From: Trachelipus rathkii
Taxonomy: Eukaryota; Arthropoda; Malacostraca; Isopoda; Trachelipodidae
Length of the DNA stretch: 44,922 nt
Direction: 5' to 3'
Assembly: GCA_015478945.1 (NCBI GenBank)
Contig: JABUQX010103488.1
Location: forward strand, 1 to 44,922
Shown: piece after piece, positions 11,346-25,456 of the stretch
How the letters are laid out: each line of letters opens with the position of its first letter
Numbering within the stretch: the stretch's first letter is position 1
Program-made: the position numbers and the translations under genes
Notes under the pieces: model-generated
Seen by the model: only the letters and a program-made list of their open reading frames with translations
Database searches by the model: none
Told to the model about the DNA's origin: nothing

Positions 11346-11784
11346 ATAGCGAGAGCTTAGACACCTGGTGATCTGTACGCCTTTAGATGGGAAGCTATGA
11401 GTATATTGTCTTATATTAATTGTTCTACGATCCAATATTTTTTTGGGTATGGAAGATGGTACCTATCCGTAATAGCATATTATATTGTGAAGTCTGGCCC
11501 ACAGAGAGGATGCTTAGTCGAAGGTTATATTCTGGAAGGATGTTGTCCTACAGGTCGCAACAATGAGCGTGGGAGTGTGTAGTCACGCGTCGATGCAGAG
11601 TTTTATATGTTTAATATTCTTCTACAGCTTCATGTTAATTCATAGTATTTGGCGGTGAGTTAGAGTACTCATATCTCAATCTAAAAATAAACATGAAATA
11701 AACAATTTATATTCTAGACAGGGGTTATATACCCTATTATATTACAATTTATACTAAATTTTATAGGATCATAGCGATCCTTAT
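11346..11784. other. Unique island between two AT blocks
   Basis: Ordinary-complexity sequence of about 440 bp. A 61-codon plus-strand frame at 11397-11582 has no recognisable domain and no support for being a gene. Confidence 0.5.
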
Positions 11785-12320
11785 ATACAGATATATATAT
11801 ATATATAGCATATATTATATATATAGTAACATTAGGTATGAAATTTATCATAATCTATTAGCATTGTATATCAACATATTAGATCATAACACATATCATA
11901 TCACTAACTATAAATATTAAATATTATTAAGTAAATATAATTATTATATATTATATTATATATATATTATATCATATAGCTTGTTTATATATTAAATATA
12001 TATATATATAATTATATATATATAGTTATTAAATATATATATATATTATATATATAATATAATATATCTATAATATTAATATTATATATATATAATTAGT
12101 ATATACATATATAAATATATTAGTATATATAATATATTATATTATTTAATATATTATTAATATATATATATATATTTATTATCTATATATATATAGTAAT
12201 ATATAATATATATATATATAGGGAGATATATATATATTATATATTATATATAATATAGTATATTATAATATATATATCTTTATATAATATATATATATAT
12301 ATAATATATACATAAAAGGA
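11785..12320. repeat. (AT)n block
   Basis: TA-rich simple sequence, with a slightly more complex stretch near 11830-11930. Confidence 0.93.
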
Positions 12321-12332
12321 TCATGTCGATTT

Positions 12333-12560
12333 TGACCTAGAGAGAGAAGATGAGAGAGAGTAGAAGAGAGAGATAGATGAAGAGAAGAGATAGAGTAGAG
12401 AGATGAGGGGAAAGAGTAAAGAGATAGAAGAATGAGAGTAAGAGAATAGAGTTATAAGAAGAGCAGATGGCAGACGATGTGAAGAGAATCACTTAGGGTA
12501 TACAGGAGAGTGTATTATGAGAGTAATATATAGTAGGAAGAGAGAGAGAGAGAGATACGT
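12333..12560 (+). repeat. Purine-rich GA tract
   Basis: AGAGAG, GATAGA and GAGATGAG words dominate to about 12460, and a purer (GA)n run sits near 12540-12555. The minus strand here is pyrimidine-rich, matching the character of 9770-10060. Confidence 0.85.
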
Positions 12561-13514
12561 ATCAAGTATAGATAAGAATATATTATATAAATAGTCATAG
12601 AGAAGAATGACTCTAGAATTATTCCAATAATAACACGTGTCTAGACGCACCGACTGCCTAGGTGCGCTTAAAAAATATATCTTTAATGTATTGTGTAGCA
12701 TAATTTTTCGGAAAATTTATTTCTCTGAAGTAAATTATTTTTTCAATTGGTTGTATGAATATCTTTGATATAGGGAATATTACTTATTTTGCAATCATTC
12801 TTAAATAAAATAAAGTTGTAAATAGAATCTATAAATTGAGTCATCTTCTTCTGTAGGCCCATGAGCAAGGCCTATTAGATAGTGGTTGGTAAAAATAAAA
12901 ATGACTGAGGTTTTAATAGGATTATTAGATTATTCTTTAAAAGCCTTTCCTTTTTTAATAGAAAATCGTACACACATAGCCTATTCCAATTTTGGCGATC
13001 TCACTTTCACTACATTAAGGTATCTATAAGACACAAGCGATGGCACGAATCCAGTAAATGCCTAAACATAATAAAACACCAGATATTTATTTTAGTTTAA
13101 TATCTAGTTCAATTACTGACTACTTGTTCACAACATTTCGGGCAATTCGAGAGCTTGAATGAAAAGTAAGAATATATTTTCTACTATTTGTAGACAGTTC
13201 CGACCATTTTTCTAGCTATAAAAAATGACATCATGTGTTCGTCTGTAGCATAAACAATTTTACTCTATATTATCTACATAGTAGGAACGAAAGAATTTAC
13301 TATGAAATCTTATATCATTATTATACGCTTATTATTATGTGGTTTCTTTTTTCTTTTAATTTATGAAGAAAAATAGCTTCTTTTTTTCAAAATTTTATAT
13401 AAAATTTTAATAATTTAGTATACTTTTACCATTATAATCATTATCTTTTTATTTTAAAACTTAAAAATAATTGGAATAGAGCTACCTACCTGCCTACCCT
13501 ATGTATAAGCCCTG
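12561..13514. other. No gene recognised
   Basis: AT-rich sequence with only short frames on both strands and no repeat structure that I could define. Confidence 0.5.
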
Positions 13515-13700
13515 ATATATATACTAATAATTTATATAAATATATTTATATTATATATAGTATATATATATATTATATATACTCACACTCATTATATAAT
13601 ATGCGTTCGGATATCTGTTATTGGTTTTTAATTATAAGTACAATATATAAGATATTAATATATATATACAGTTATATTATATATATATATAACAATGGCG
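13515..13700. repeat. (AT)n block
   Basis: TA-rich simple sequence with a short unique insert near 13600-13640. Confidence 0.85.
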
Positions 13701-15174
13701 GCTGGTGCTTTATGGGCTCCGGGACTGGAGCCCCTCCAAATTAAAAATGACAGGCATAGAAATAGTTCATGGAAATATAGAAATTATTGTTAACAATAAA
13801 AGTGAAAAGGGTAATTTTTTTTAATACAATTTAATACATAAATAATAATCAATATTAAACAAAAAAAGTAAAAGAAGAATGCTTTTGCAAACAAGCAAAT
13901 TTTATGTATCGATATTTTTTTTACAATAACTCTCAATAGTATACACTCATTAAATTAGGGTGCTCCTTATATTTGTGCACGTCCACTGATAAAAAGACCA
14001 ACTATTTTATTAGTTCCTTAGAAACAGCAATTATGAGCATAACAAGATGTAATCAAATTGTCCCTATAGTAAGTTTTTACACTGGCTATATGATGGCCTG
14101 GCTATTCCTGAATCTATTTAGTAACGTAGGGATTTGTGCTCAAATAAATTCAGATTTTTCGAAAATGTGATTTCATGTTCAGTTTATCGCAAGGGCAACA
14201 ATTTAAAGAAAATACAGAACAATCCAGTTTTATTTTATTTAGCGCCTGTAACTACAGATGGGAGTGGGATGTGTGGTCGGTGTGTGTGTGTCACGAGTAT
14301 TTACTCATAGTGTAGGCAAACATTGAAGTGTGGTGGGTATGTGTTTTTTTTTTAATCTTATTGTAATTGAAGTGTTGATAATTTGGGTTTTGTCGTTAGT
14401 ATGAAAATCAAAATTATTGATTTACCAGAAAAATAATAATACATCTTATTATCGCAATCATCGATGTGATGTGCATAGGTGCATAAGTGATGTGAATGTG
14501 ATTGTATATTGTTTGAAATGTGGAGCCTCACAAGATATTGAGTAAAAAATTGCGGGTGATTTTAGATTCTTGTTATTTAACATTTAAAGGAATAAAGTTT
14601 TATTTTCTACTTTTGCTCTGAAACCTTCAAAGAACTGGTAAGGCTCAATTCCTATTGCGATTATGCGTACCAACAAAAATCGGATTTAAACAGATTCTTG
14701 GAAGTTTCAACCAGGTCTCTATCTCTATAGTGCCTTGCATAACAATGATATGTATATATATATATATATAAGTATTAGATATGCTAGTAATATATATATA
14801 TATCTCGTGTTTTGATCACATCAATGTCAGCGATATAACGAATATTATATAATATATATATAAGATATACTATAGAGATGTTATATTATAATAGTAGTAT
14901 ATGTATTAGTATTATACTGTCTCACACGGCGTCGTTAAATAATTATTTGCATTTTTAATTGTTTTAATTCAAAAAATGTTTTCAGTTTTTTGGTAAGCTA
15001 TCCTAGATTTTTTTAGATACTGGCTCTGTCACCTGCAAGTAATTCGGAACGCTGGTTATCATAATAGCACAATACACTTGGCACTATTAATTAACTCTGA
15101 AAAAGGTTCAGTACTCACTATATATCCTTCCATTCGGTGTGCTCGTTGCTTTATTTATTATTACCCTATATAAA
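13701..15174. other. No gene recognised; minor AT tracts
   Basis: A 65-codon frame at 13973-14170 includes a hydrophobic stretch but has no family resemblance. A short TG run lies near 14280-14290 and small TA tracts near 14755-14900. A GC-rich phrase at 13695-13735 containing GGCTGGTGCTTTATGG may be a piece of an unrecognised repeat. Confidence 0.45.
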
Positions 15175-15475
15175 TAAAATATATATATATATAAGGATAG
15201 CATTAAATATACGACAAATTATATAATGTATATATATATATATACACTCCCGTTATATATATTGTTATCTATATATATTATATATTATAAGAGATATAAT
15301 ATTATATATATTATGTTGAATATATATATATACAATTCCTACTTATTATATTAGTCACATTATTATAATAAAATAGGCTCATATATACCAGTATAATATT
15401 ACCATATATAGGTATATATATATATTATATATATATATATATATACTATATATAATTATATATTATATATATATG
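15175..15475. repeat. (AT)n block
   Basis: TA-rich simple sequence interrupted by short unique segments. Confidence 0.9.
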
Positions 15476-15511
15476 TCAATGGCGACTCCAAGCAACTTTT
15501 ACTACTGCGTG

Positions 15512-15577
15512 TCCTCTCTCTCTCTCTCCCGTCTCTCTCTCTCTCCCGCTTCTCTTTGCTCTCTCTGCTCTCTCTCT
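15512..15577 (+). repeat. (CT)n / CTCTCCCG microsatellite
   Basis: CT runs are interrupted twice by CCCG, giving a compound pyrimidine tract. Confidence 0.92.
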
Positions 15578-17189
15578 ATATATACTATATATATTCATGA
15601 TATTCAATTGTTATATACTAGTTATTAATATACGTATTATAATAGATATATACCTATCATCTACTAATACTATAGTAATAGTTATAGTATGTATATATGA
15701 GGAGAGTATAGTCTGGACATAAATATATACGAGGTTCATAATTCTATATATCATCAAATATCTATAGCACTATATTTATACAACTTGACTACTTATAGTA
15801 CTATATTTTTAACCTATACTATGATAGCGTATAGTAGTGCACTGAGTCATATAACATTCATTTAATTCTAAATATTGAATGATCTATACTCATGTACTAT
15901 AATATACATCACCAGATTATGCATAATTACTACACATTAGTATCATATATATTTTGTATAATTATTCATGAGATTTATCTATTAAATAAATGCAAATTAA
16001 TTTTGTATCAGGTTTTTTTTTGCCATAATTGATAATTTAATGAGTATTCCTGTTCAGTTGCTTTTTCTTTTACTGTAAATTCAGATTATTTTGAGAATTT
16101 AAATATATTTAAGTAATATTTAGTCATAAATATTTAAATTTATATTTCTCTAGTTAATGTTTTATTTTATTGATATTTTTTTCATATTATTCTTATTTAA
16201 TATAAAACGATTGTGATTTTATTAGATTTCCTTGGTAGCTGAAAAAATAATGAAGCCTATAAATAAAAAATAAACTGCCTATAATTCTACGAATCTGCTA
16301 ACTCGTCACTAATCTCTAGTCTGTGTAATGCGTGCGCATATCGTATTATCGCATTTTATTGGAGAGTGACACGATCTCGTTACCAATTCGTTAATGAGTA
16401 TTGAAATAGATAAATAACAGTTTTCTATGGAGCGAATGATTCTATACATTTTATTTGTGTTTTAAGATTTTTGAAATAAAGATTGAGCTCATAAATATCT
16501 AGTTGTTATTATGTAAAATAGTTTTTAAAGTATGAAAACAAGAAGTGCAAAAATAAATGAACAGTTAATTTTTCTTATCACTTAATTGAGCGAAGCTATT
16601 GTGACAGATGAGATTCGTTCGATTTTAGCCTAAAGAAAAAAATAAGTACTCTTCGTGCTTAATGTGCCCACATTGATAAGATATGATATGCCAAATGGTC
16701 TCTTTTCTTGCATTATTATTACATATATACTGAGAGGACTGAAGTTGGGAATAAGTAGGCTTATTGATAATAGGTATGTTCGCGTTATATTAGTATAGTA
16801 GTGAGTTATTATACCCCTACGATTCTGGCAACCTTATGTAAATAAACATAATGAAATAATTAGATAGTGTATTTTATTAATATAATTCAATTTCATTATA
16901 TATAATGTAACTGTCACTAACATGAGTTATACAAAGTTGAAGCAAATTAGTATAATTTCCTACGTTCATAATGCCATGAGTATACTCCAATGCCCAAGTT
17001 ATAAACACAAGCCGACCGGCACACGTGTATAGTATATATATTATTATTTAATCATAATATTAAAATATAATAAATTCGAGCATTTATATATGAGAAATAT
17101 TAATATAATTAAATTATAATCGTACTAAGTAGGCAAAAATATTTCATAGAAAAATATTGAATAGAATAATATCGAATCCTATATCAACT
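15578..17189. other. No gene recognised
   Basis: AT-rich, with short frames only. No transposon motif or internal repeat could be supported. Confidence 0.5.
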
Positions 17190-17335
17190 TATAATATTAT
17201 ATAATATATATATATATATTAATTATATATATATATATATATATTAATTATATTATAATATTACATATATATATATAATAATAATTTAATATATATATAT
17301 ATATATATATATATTATTATATATAATATATATAA
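17190..17335. repeat. (AT)n block
   Basis: TA dinucleotide tract with TTAATTA steps. A unique, more GC-rich island (17340-17480) follows immediately. Confidence 0.9.
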
Positions 17336-20114
17336 GTAAGCTTGATATCAGTATGGGGGCTCGAGTCACCGATACGTGAGGGAATCATAAGGGGGTGGAA
17401 TCGATTTACCCAATTACCCGTATAGGGGTAGGTAGGCGAAGTTAATATCAACGAATCACGGCTACGTCCATTTTATACGCGATACACACCTTTCGTAACA
17501 TTAAGTAAAAACACTCATTTGTTAATATTAATACGTTCGCATCTTTTAACTCTTCTCTTGGCACGGTTTTCGCTCTGCAGACATACTGGGGCTGAATAAA
17601 CCAGCGATAAAAAGTGAAAATTAATCATATATACTATATATCATCTCTATTACTTACAGACACTCTCCAATTTCGTTCTACTAATGTATACTATCATAAT
17701 TAATATTTACTAAGCAATATATAATATATATATAATATATATATATATATTATTATATATACGTAGCACCTTGTCTGTCAAATCTTGACTGGCTACCATA
17801 GTCGTTCTTTGAAATCTGTGATCGCGATTGGGTCAAGCAATTGACATCTTATAGGCATCTTAATGCCTTCAAGAAATATTCTTAATATACTTGATTCGGA
17901 TTGATGTTTACTCTCTACGGATAGCAATAGGTAAGGAGAAGCATAATAATCAGAGTATGAATTACAGTACAGCTATCAAGCTACTATACTATTATTATTA
18001 TATGATTTATAAATATATTATATATATATGTCAGTATATTATAGCTAAAGTAATTAACTTTAATTGACTTATTGCATGCTCATAGTATCATATATTAATA
18101 TATATGTATTATATAGTATCATTACGTGATATATTCTGTTACTTACCTAATATTCAGTCATAATATATATACTATTATATATATATGAAGGTAATGTTAT
18201 ACAATTATATTTACAAAATACATACAAATATATATTGCTGACTCTTCAAATTATTCCTTACTCAACACTTAAAAAATTACAAATGAAAAAGAATCCAGTG
18301 AAATTACCTTAGAATTATTAGAGACTACATCATATTCATCAGGGCAGGTGAGAAAACGAGCAAGATATTCTAAATATTTCTGTATTATATCATATAGTCT
18401 AATTAGTATCATTTCTATATTACATCTAAGATTTTAACTTTCCATATGAAAAAACATATGCATTGCCTCTAAAAAAATAAAAGTAAGTCTCAAATGGTAT
18501 ATATAGAGCTAGTAAAAGATGAGAAGAAGATGTGCTATGCTAAATTACTATATTTGCACGTCACTAACTCCATATTGGTACAAAGACAATGAGATTAGAC
18601 AAGTAATACTAGAGTTAAAATCTGTGAAATTGAATCTGCAGTCTTGTTAATAAGTTATAGTTTAGGATTTGGCGCAAGTAAACTGGATTATGTCTTGAGA
18701 AGTAGTGTATAGACTCAAGTGAAACGTCGAGGAGGGAGAGTCAAGTTCAGTATAGTCTAAGAGGAAGTTAAACTTATATGAAAATTCTAAAAGACTACAT
18801 ATGTGAGTAGAGTTGCGCGTTTAATATTTAAGTCATATGATGTCAGGAGTAATAATTTAATATGATTTTATATAATCTAATCTAAGCTCACTGATCGTCT
18901 CACTACCTTCACAAAACAAAGTTACTTTGGAACTAGAGTATGACATTGAAGATTCCTAAGTAAAAAAATGGTTCTCAAATGACAAAGTACAGACCTGTAC
19001 TATTGTGATGTCTGATTAATTTACAAACTTACAAATAATTGATCACTATTGTGAGACTTGCAATTAAATAATGTAGAATAATTTTCAAAAACACAATAAA
19101 ACCTTACAAAGAACAAGCGTTTTATAAAGGTTTAATATACGGCAGTGGTTTAATTTTTGGCACCTTAGCTGCTTTAAATATTTCGATAACTCGAAAATTC
19201 TAAATTTACCTCAGATTCTAGAACACCAAACAAATCACATCACCATCACCACTCCTTGTCTCAGTTAAAAAACGAGACAAAGAGCGTATATAGCATTTGA
19301 TAATATGTGAATATATTCATAGTGTGATGATGATATAGTTATTACATGTAGCTTATTGTACATAGCGGTTGAGAAGTTGAGTGTTATGTGTAGTCCAAAT
19401 GGCGCTCGAAAATGGTAAAATTAATTTTGATATATTTATTTTGTCTTTTATTAAAATTGTTATACTATGATATTAAAAATTTAGAATAATCTTTAAAAAA
19501 TTTATTGAGAATTATCATTTATATTTATTGAAGTTTGCGAAGATGAGGTAAAATAATGTGCCATTGATGTATCACATTAGCTAGCTGTGCTAGATAGAAA
19601 TTAGGACTAACATAATCAGATATATCTTTATATAATAAGAGGTAAGAATAAAAGCAACCAATCCGTGCTAACACCATTAGTAATTCTTTTTCTCATGTTT
19701 TGTCAGGTATCTAATTATTTTTAAAGTTAGGTGTTATTTGCATCAGCACTTATAGTTAGTGCTAGCGAGACACTAATATTCAGAATATTCTTTAAACTGA
19801 TTTAGTCAGTTGATTACACAAGAATCTACAATTTGACACGTTTTGTTTGACTGAAAAAATCAATGTATCTTCTCCTTTGTAATGCACTTTTTGACTTAAT
19901 CTCGACGTTTTTCATTAGTGAACGGCGAGGGTCGTTCCACAATTATGTCGCTTTTGTTTTGTTCTAAATTATGATACATGTATTCGCCAGTTATCACCTA
20001 TGATTAATGATAAGATATTCAAATTTTCATGCGTATAAAATAAGTAATTCGATTCAATAGTAGTTTCAATATCATTTTCATAAATTACAATTATAACTAA
20101 TTTTATCAGATATT
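17336..20114. other. No gene recognised
   Basis: Mostly unique AT-rich DNA. A small TA tract lies at 17715-17765. The moderately GC-rich pieces at 17340-17600 and around 18300-18800 show no coding motif on either strand. Confidence 0.5.
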
Positions 20115-20417
20115 GTACTGTAATAATATATATATATATTATTAATTATATATATAATTAATATTATAATTATATATATATAATTATATATATATATATA
20201 TTATATATAATATATTATATTATTAATATTATATTCAATATATATTATATAATATATAATATATATATAAATATAATTAATATATTATTATATTATAATA
20301 TTAATATATAATATAATATAAATAATATATAATCATATATATAGTATAATTAATATTATAAATATATAATATATATATTAATATATATATATATTATATA
20401 TATATAATATTATAACT

Positions 20418-20462
<45 letters not shown>

Positions 20463-20553
20463 TAATATATATATTATTATTATATATATATATATATTAT
20501 ATATATAATAATATATAATATTATATATATATATTAATATATTAAATTATATA

Positions 20554-20594
<41 letters not shown>

Positions 20595-20640
20595 TATAAA
20601 TATATATATATATAATTTATACTAGTATAAAAAAAAAATA
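20115..20640. repeat. (AT)n block, about 0.5 kb
   Basis: Nearly pure A/T sequence of TATA and TAATAT words, ending with a short A run near 20630. Confidence 0.95.
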
Positions 20641-21895
20641 TGGTAAACAGTTACCTAATACCATAACTAGTAGTATATCCATCACGGAGTATCTTTAGTA
20701 ATATAAAATACTAGTATGTATTAGGATATAAATACATTATAGTTATAAGAATATGTTTCTATATTCTATATATATTACTCATAATCATAGTTATTTTGTT
20801 TATATTCAGTAGTATATTATTATATACTTCAATACAGAATATATATAATATTATATATATTATTATATATATCATTTATCTTATTTATCATTATTAAATA
20901 CATATATATTATTACTATCTAGCATAAAAGAGTTTATAATGTTAATTATAAAATACAAAGCTAGATAGTAATTATATTTACTACTAAAATTATTATTACA
21001 TTATATAATTATTAGTTTTTGTATCAGCTAGACTATATATATGCTAGTTTATATTTAAGTAAAATCTAGTGTTAATTTTGAATATTTTATTTTATTTTAT
21101 TGATTTTTAATTAGCATATAATTGAATTTGATTCGATGTCCTGAAATAATTTGATCCGTGATTGCAGTATAATAGATTAAAGGGTTAATATGAACATTAA
21201 CCTACTACACTAACAAAAATAGTTTATCATAGTAGGACTGGTAATAATAAGAAATGTAAGACACTATATTGTTGTGTTAAGTGCGATCAAAAGACAATTA
21301 CAGTAGTTACAACACCAAAAAAAAAATAAAAAATTATTTCAAAAACAGAATGAAAATCAAGGACGATAAAATCAATACAATAATCAAACTGAGTTCAAAA
21401 CCTAGATTCATGATTAGTATATGATTTGTTTAAAAAAATCAAAAAGGATATTTCACTTGTTTTATAGTAGTATTCTCACCAAGATTTTGATGTCAATATG
21501 ATCACAGAAGCCCTTCACCTATTCAAAGCCTTCTTTCGTTAATGTTCCCATGTTTTCAGTAACACAACAAGTGGATTTAAGCTATAACATTAATAAATTT
21601 ATGTTGTATTGTCTTTGGTTAATATGCACCATATCATATGATTAATTTCTTGGGTATAAATTTATTATGCAGACTCTATAATTTGGAACACTTTATCCTT
21701 TTAAATAAAATTGATCTTAGATGCTTCATGGGCTGTATTGCTCTTAATAAGGAGTGGAACGTCTCTATCGATCGAAACGTAATTAAACATGAAAAAACTC
21801 TCTTTCACGCAATATCTTTTCTTCAATGTCTTTTTTAGCTATCAACCCAAATACACATTATTTTATTAGCCATTACTAAATTATGTCTTAGCCGC

Positions 21896-21897
<2 letters not shown>
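20641..21897. other. No gene recognised
   Basis: AT-rich DNA. The 66-codon plus-strand frame at 21638-21838 is open but shows no domain, signal peptide or neighbour that would support it as a gene. Confidence 0.45.
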
Positions 21898-21936
<39 letters not shown>

Positions 21937-21945
21937 TATATATTT
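21898..21945. repeat. (AT)n microsatellite
   Basis: Nearly uninterrupted TA repeat. Confidence 0.95.
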
Positions 21946-24900
21946 GCCATGGAGAAGTTATATCGCCTTAGCTAGTACATATAATATATATTGCACTAGT
22001 AGTTATGTACTTGTAATATTATTCGCTAGTTCAATACTATATTAACAATCAACTCATGAGAGCTTGAAGGTTTATAACCCGGATCACAGCATTAACTGCA
22101 TAAATGCGCGCATTAATGAAGGATATCCCGCATCGCTCTATTTTCAGATTATTGTCAGCATATGCCAGCAGCTGAAGGTGTTCGTGGATTTATCTGTGCT
22201 CCGTTGCTTCTTTCGATTCAAGCGCATCGCGTTCAATTAAATTTTATTTGCTCGGCGATGAGCGGATAAGGCGATCATCAATGGAATAATGGATTGACCT
22301 TTCGATATAGAGAAATCGGTTGTGCTGGCACCTACCTTTTATAAATTTTTTATATTGTACAGGTCTATATACTACTCATATATATATATCTAATGTAATA
22401 GTATAATTAGCTACATAGTAGTATGTATATACTTCTTGCAATAGTAATATTATTATCTAGGTGATACGATATAGAGTGATATAGATAACATAGGTATATA
22501 AGACTCATCAATATTTAATATAAATTATGAATATAAAATAGCACAAAACTATATATAAGTATATATATATATATATATATAATAATCTATGATTACATAA
22601 ATAAATAGTATAGATTTAATGAATATATATTATTATATATTATTATATGTTTATATTTCTTTATACATATACATTTTTCCTAGTTGGTTATCTAAAATAA
22701 TTTAGTTATATTATACATTGCTGGCATAGCTATATAAGTCAGTTACTTGATTATGTTGCTTATCATCTGTATTGATCATGTGGTAATAACATATATAATA
22801 ATATGTATTTATGTATCATAATTACATTATATATATGGTAATTATATTTATATATAAATATGATGTATGTATAATTAAAATTAGTTTCCAGCTAAATGTT
22901 TTATAATTTATAAATGACTACATTTATTAATAAGTTAATATGAATTAGTTGTGAAAACATATATATTTATATATATATTAAGTAAGCAAATTAGTACTTA
23001 TTACTATATAGTATATATAATATTTATTATTTATATTCAGCTTAAGTTGATTAATGAATGAACTAAAGTAATTACATAACATTTGCCTCATTTATGTATT
23101 GCAAAGCAATGGCAGCATTGTCATTTGGCTATGGCGTTATTCACTTTCATTTATTTTATTGCTTTAGTTAAACTCTGCAACGAATAGTTATGATACGCTG
23201 CAGCTCATCGGTCTCAATGTTACAAGAATAGTGTGTTAATGTAATATATAGGTTTGTTGCAATTTTCTCACTCTTACGCTGATAAAACGGAATTAATATT
23301 GCCATGAGAAGGTGAAAGCTAGGCTTTACATCAAAAGATGAGCGTAATGTACTTTTGGAGAACCGTACAAGGTAATTTGTGGTATTTGAGTAGCTCCTCT
23401 TTAAGAGATTGTTGCCGTGTACAAAGTCGCCGCATTTTTGCACTTTACTAAATTATTTAACTTTATATTAATAATTATTTCATTATTATTGATTATTATT
23501 TAATTTTATTTGTTTACGATTAATTAATCTATTAAATTTAATTTATTATAGTATATATATATATTTGAGTTTATTTTTTTTTAGTATCAGCTTTAGGTAA
23601 AGAAAATTTCTATTTTGTACCAGCAGATGGGTGTAAGGCTTGATCCAAAGAGCGATCACAATTGAAGTAATTATACTATAATTGTGATGTAAATTTGCTG
23701 GAAGGTTATAATGAGAAATATAGATAGATAAAAATCTTGGTAGGATGAGAATGAGATGGATATTGTAAATATTTGTATACGTGTGGGACAGCGCAGATGT
23801 GTTTAACACACAATTATGGTATAGAAATTCAAATTGAGCTTTTTTATGGTTTAATTGATTTTAGAGGAAAAAGTCTAGCAGATATCCTTGAGTGCAACTA
23901 ACAACATTGTGTCTCAGAATTTGCTCTAAAGGAGTATATAACCGTTAATGAGTCATTCGATGTGATGGCGAGTCCCACTGAACTGGTGTAATAATGAATT
24001 TATTCATTACTGAAAGACGAAGCAATAACTAATGAAGAGATTGGGATACTATCTAACACCCATGTCATGTTAGTATTAATTATTCCTTTAAGAAAGTTGT
24101 GAATTGGATGGTCAGTCTAAGGTGGATTGTATAACTGTGTGTGGCAGGGAAAGCATTATGTATATTATATTCAATATGTAAATTTAGTGAATATATTTTG
24201 ATTCGAGTCTTTTCTGCTTTCATATTTTACGATGCTCGTCAAATATCAAGGTGTTTTTATACTAGCTCTCAGTATGTTATATCACAATGGTATCAATCGT
24301 TAATTATTATTGTAATTTATTTTTTGTTTCTTCTATTTTTGTCATCTTTGTGTTCTGTTTATTTATTGTGAATACCTAGTTTAGTTCATTTAAATTTTCG
24401 TTTTAAGACTTTGTGGCTTCAATGTAAATAAACATTTCGAATGTTAAGGATAGAACCGTCTACCGAGAGGTAAGAAATTAAAGGATATATTATGTAAAGA
24501 AATCATGTATACTTGACTGGTTTTAATGCTTGATCATTTGTATTTTCGTGATTAAAGCCGCTTGCGAGGTTGTCTTATTGACGCAGCTTATGGATGTACT
24601 GTCTGATCAGATGATTATTAGTTATATTGTTAGTTTGTGCAATATGTTCTTTTTGTTATGAAGTCTCGATTTGGAGGTGCTATGTTGTATTTTAGTATTT
24701 TAAAATTGAAATAATGACGTAGCTATACACAATAGTTGAAAGTTGTGCTTTATAATGTTATTTTGTAAATCTCAATAATATTTATTTTATTTATTTTTTG
24801 AGGATATTAATACTTGTTAGAATATTGTTTTGCAATTTGGGTGGGAGAGATCAAGTTTCTCTGTGCTTTGGTCTTATTTTTTTGTCTCACTGTATAGATT

Positions 24901-25456
24901 AAAAAGCCAAATTAGTTTTGAAGATTGTTTGTTTGGACTTTATTATATTTAGTATTCAAAAGGATGATGATTATCTGGTCCAGTTTAGAAGTTATATTGA
25001 GTAATAATAATTTTGTATAGTAATTTGAATATCTAAGTTAGTAATAATAAGGTAAGATTAATTTATAATAAAATTTCTTCTTAGGTCACATTAGAGAACA
25101 CATAATATATAAATTAATATAAATAATAAAAATAGGCACGATAATACTATTAAGATATATAAGAGAGTGATGATTTGAATCAAGTAATTTAGCATAAATA
25201 TTTTTATTTTGTAGTTCTCGATAATTCTACGAGAGAGTCTTAGCTGATAATACCCCAACAGTAGCTACTGGCTATCATAAGTGAGATAAAGGGTAGTTAT
25301 CTACAACTTGGGTATATTTGTGATGATGATCAACACTCTCAGGGTGTGGTTGGATCGTTGGCTCATATTATTTATTATTTAAGTTATATATACCCAAAAT
25401 AGGTATATAAGAATTTTGCGATGCGTTTCAATATAGAGGGTTTAATAAACTTTTAC
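21946..25456. other. No gene recognised; several isolated open frames
   Basis: A GC-richer island at 22040-22340 has no recognisable coding content. Frames at 23168-23443 (minus, 91 codons), 23546-23809 (minus, 87 codons) and 24141-24371 (plus, 76 codons, hydrophobic) are open. None carries a motif I know, and none is flanked by splice or promoter structure that I can defend. A small TA tract lies at 22555-22582. Confidence 0.45.

Noticed and set aside
12340..12460. CRISPR-like or regularly spaced array in the GA tract
   Set aside because: There is no constant repeat length or unique spacers; it is low-complexity purine sequence.
23168..23443. 91-codon minus-strand frame as a host gene
   Set aside because: No motif, signal peptide or neighbouring exon supports it, and open frames of this length are plausible by chance over 45 kb.
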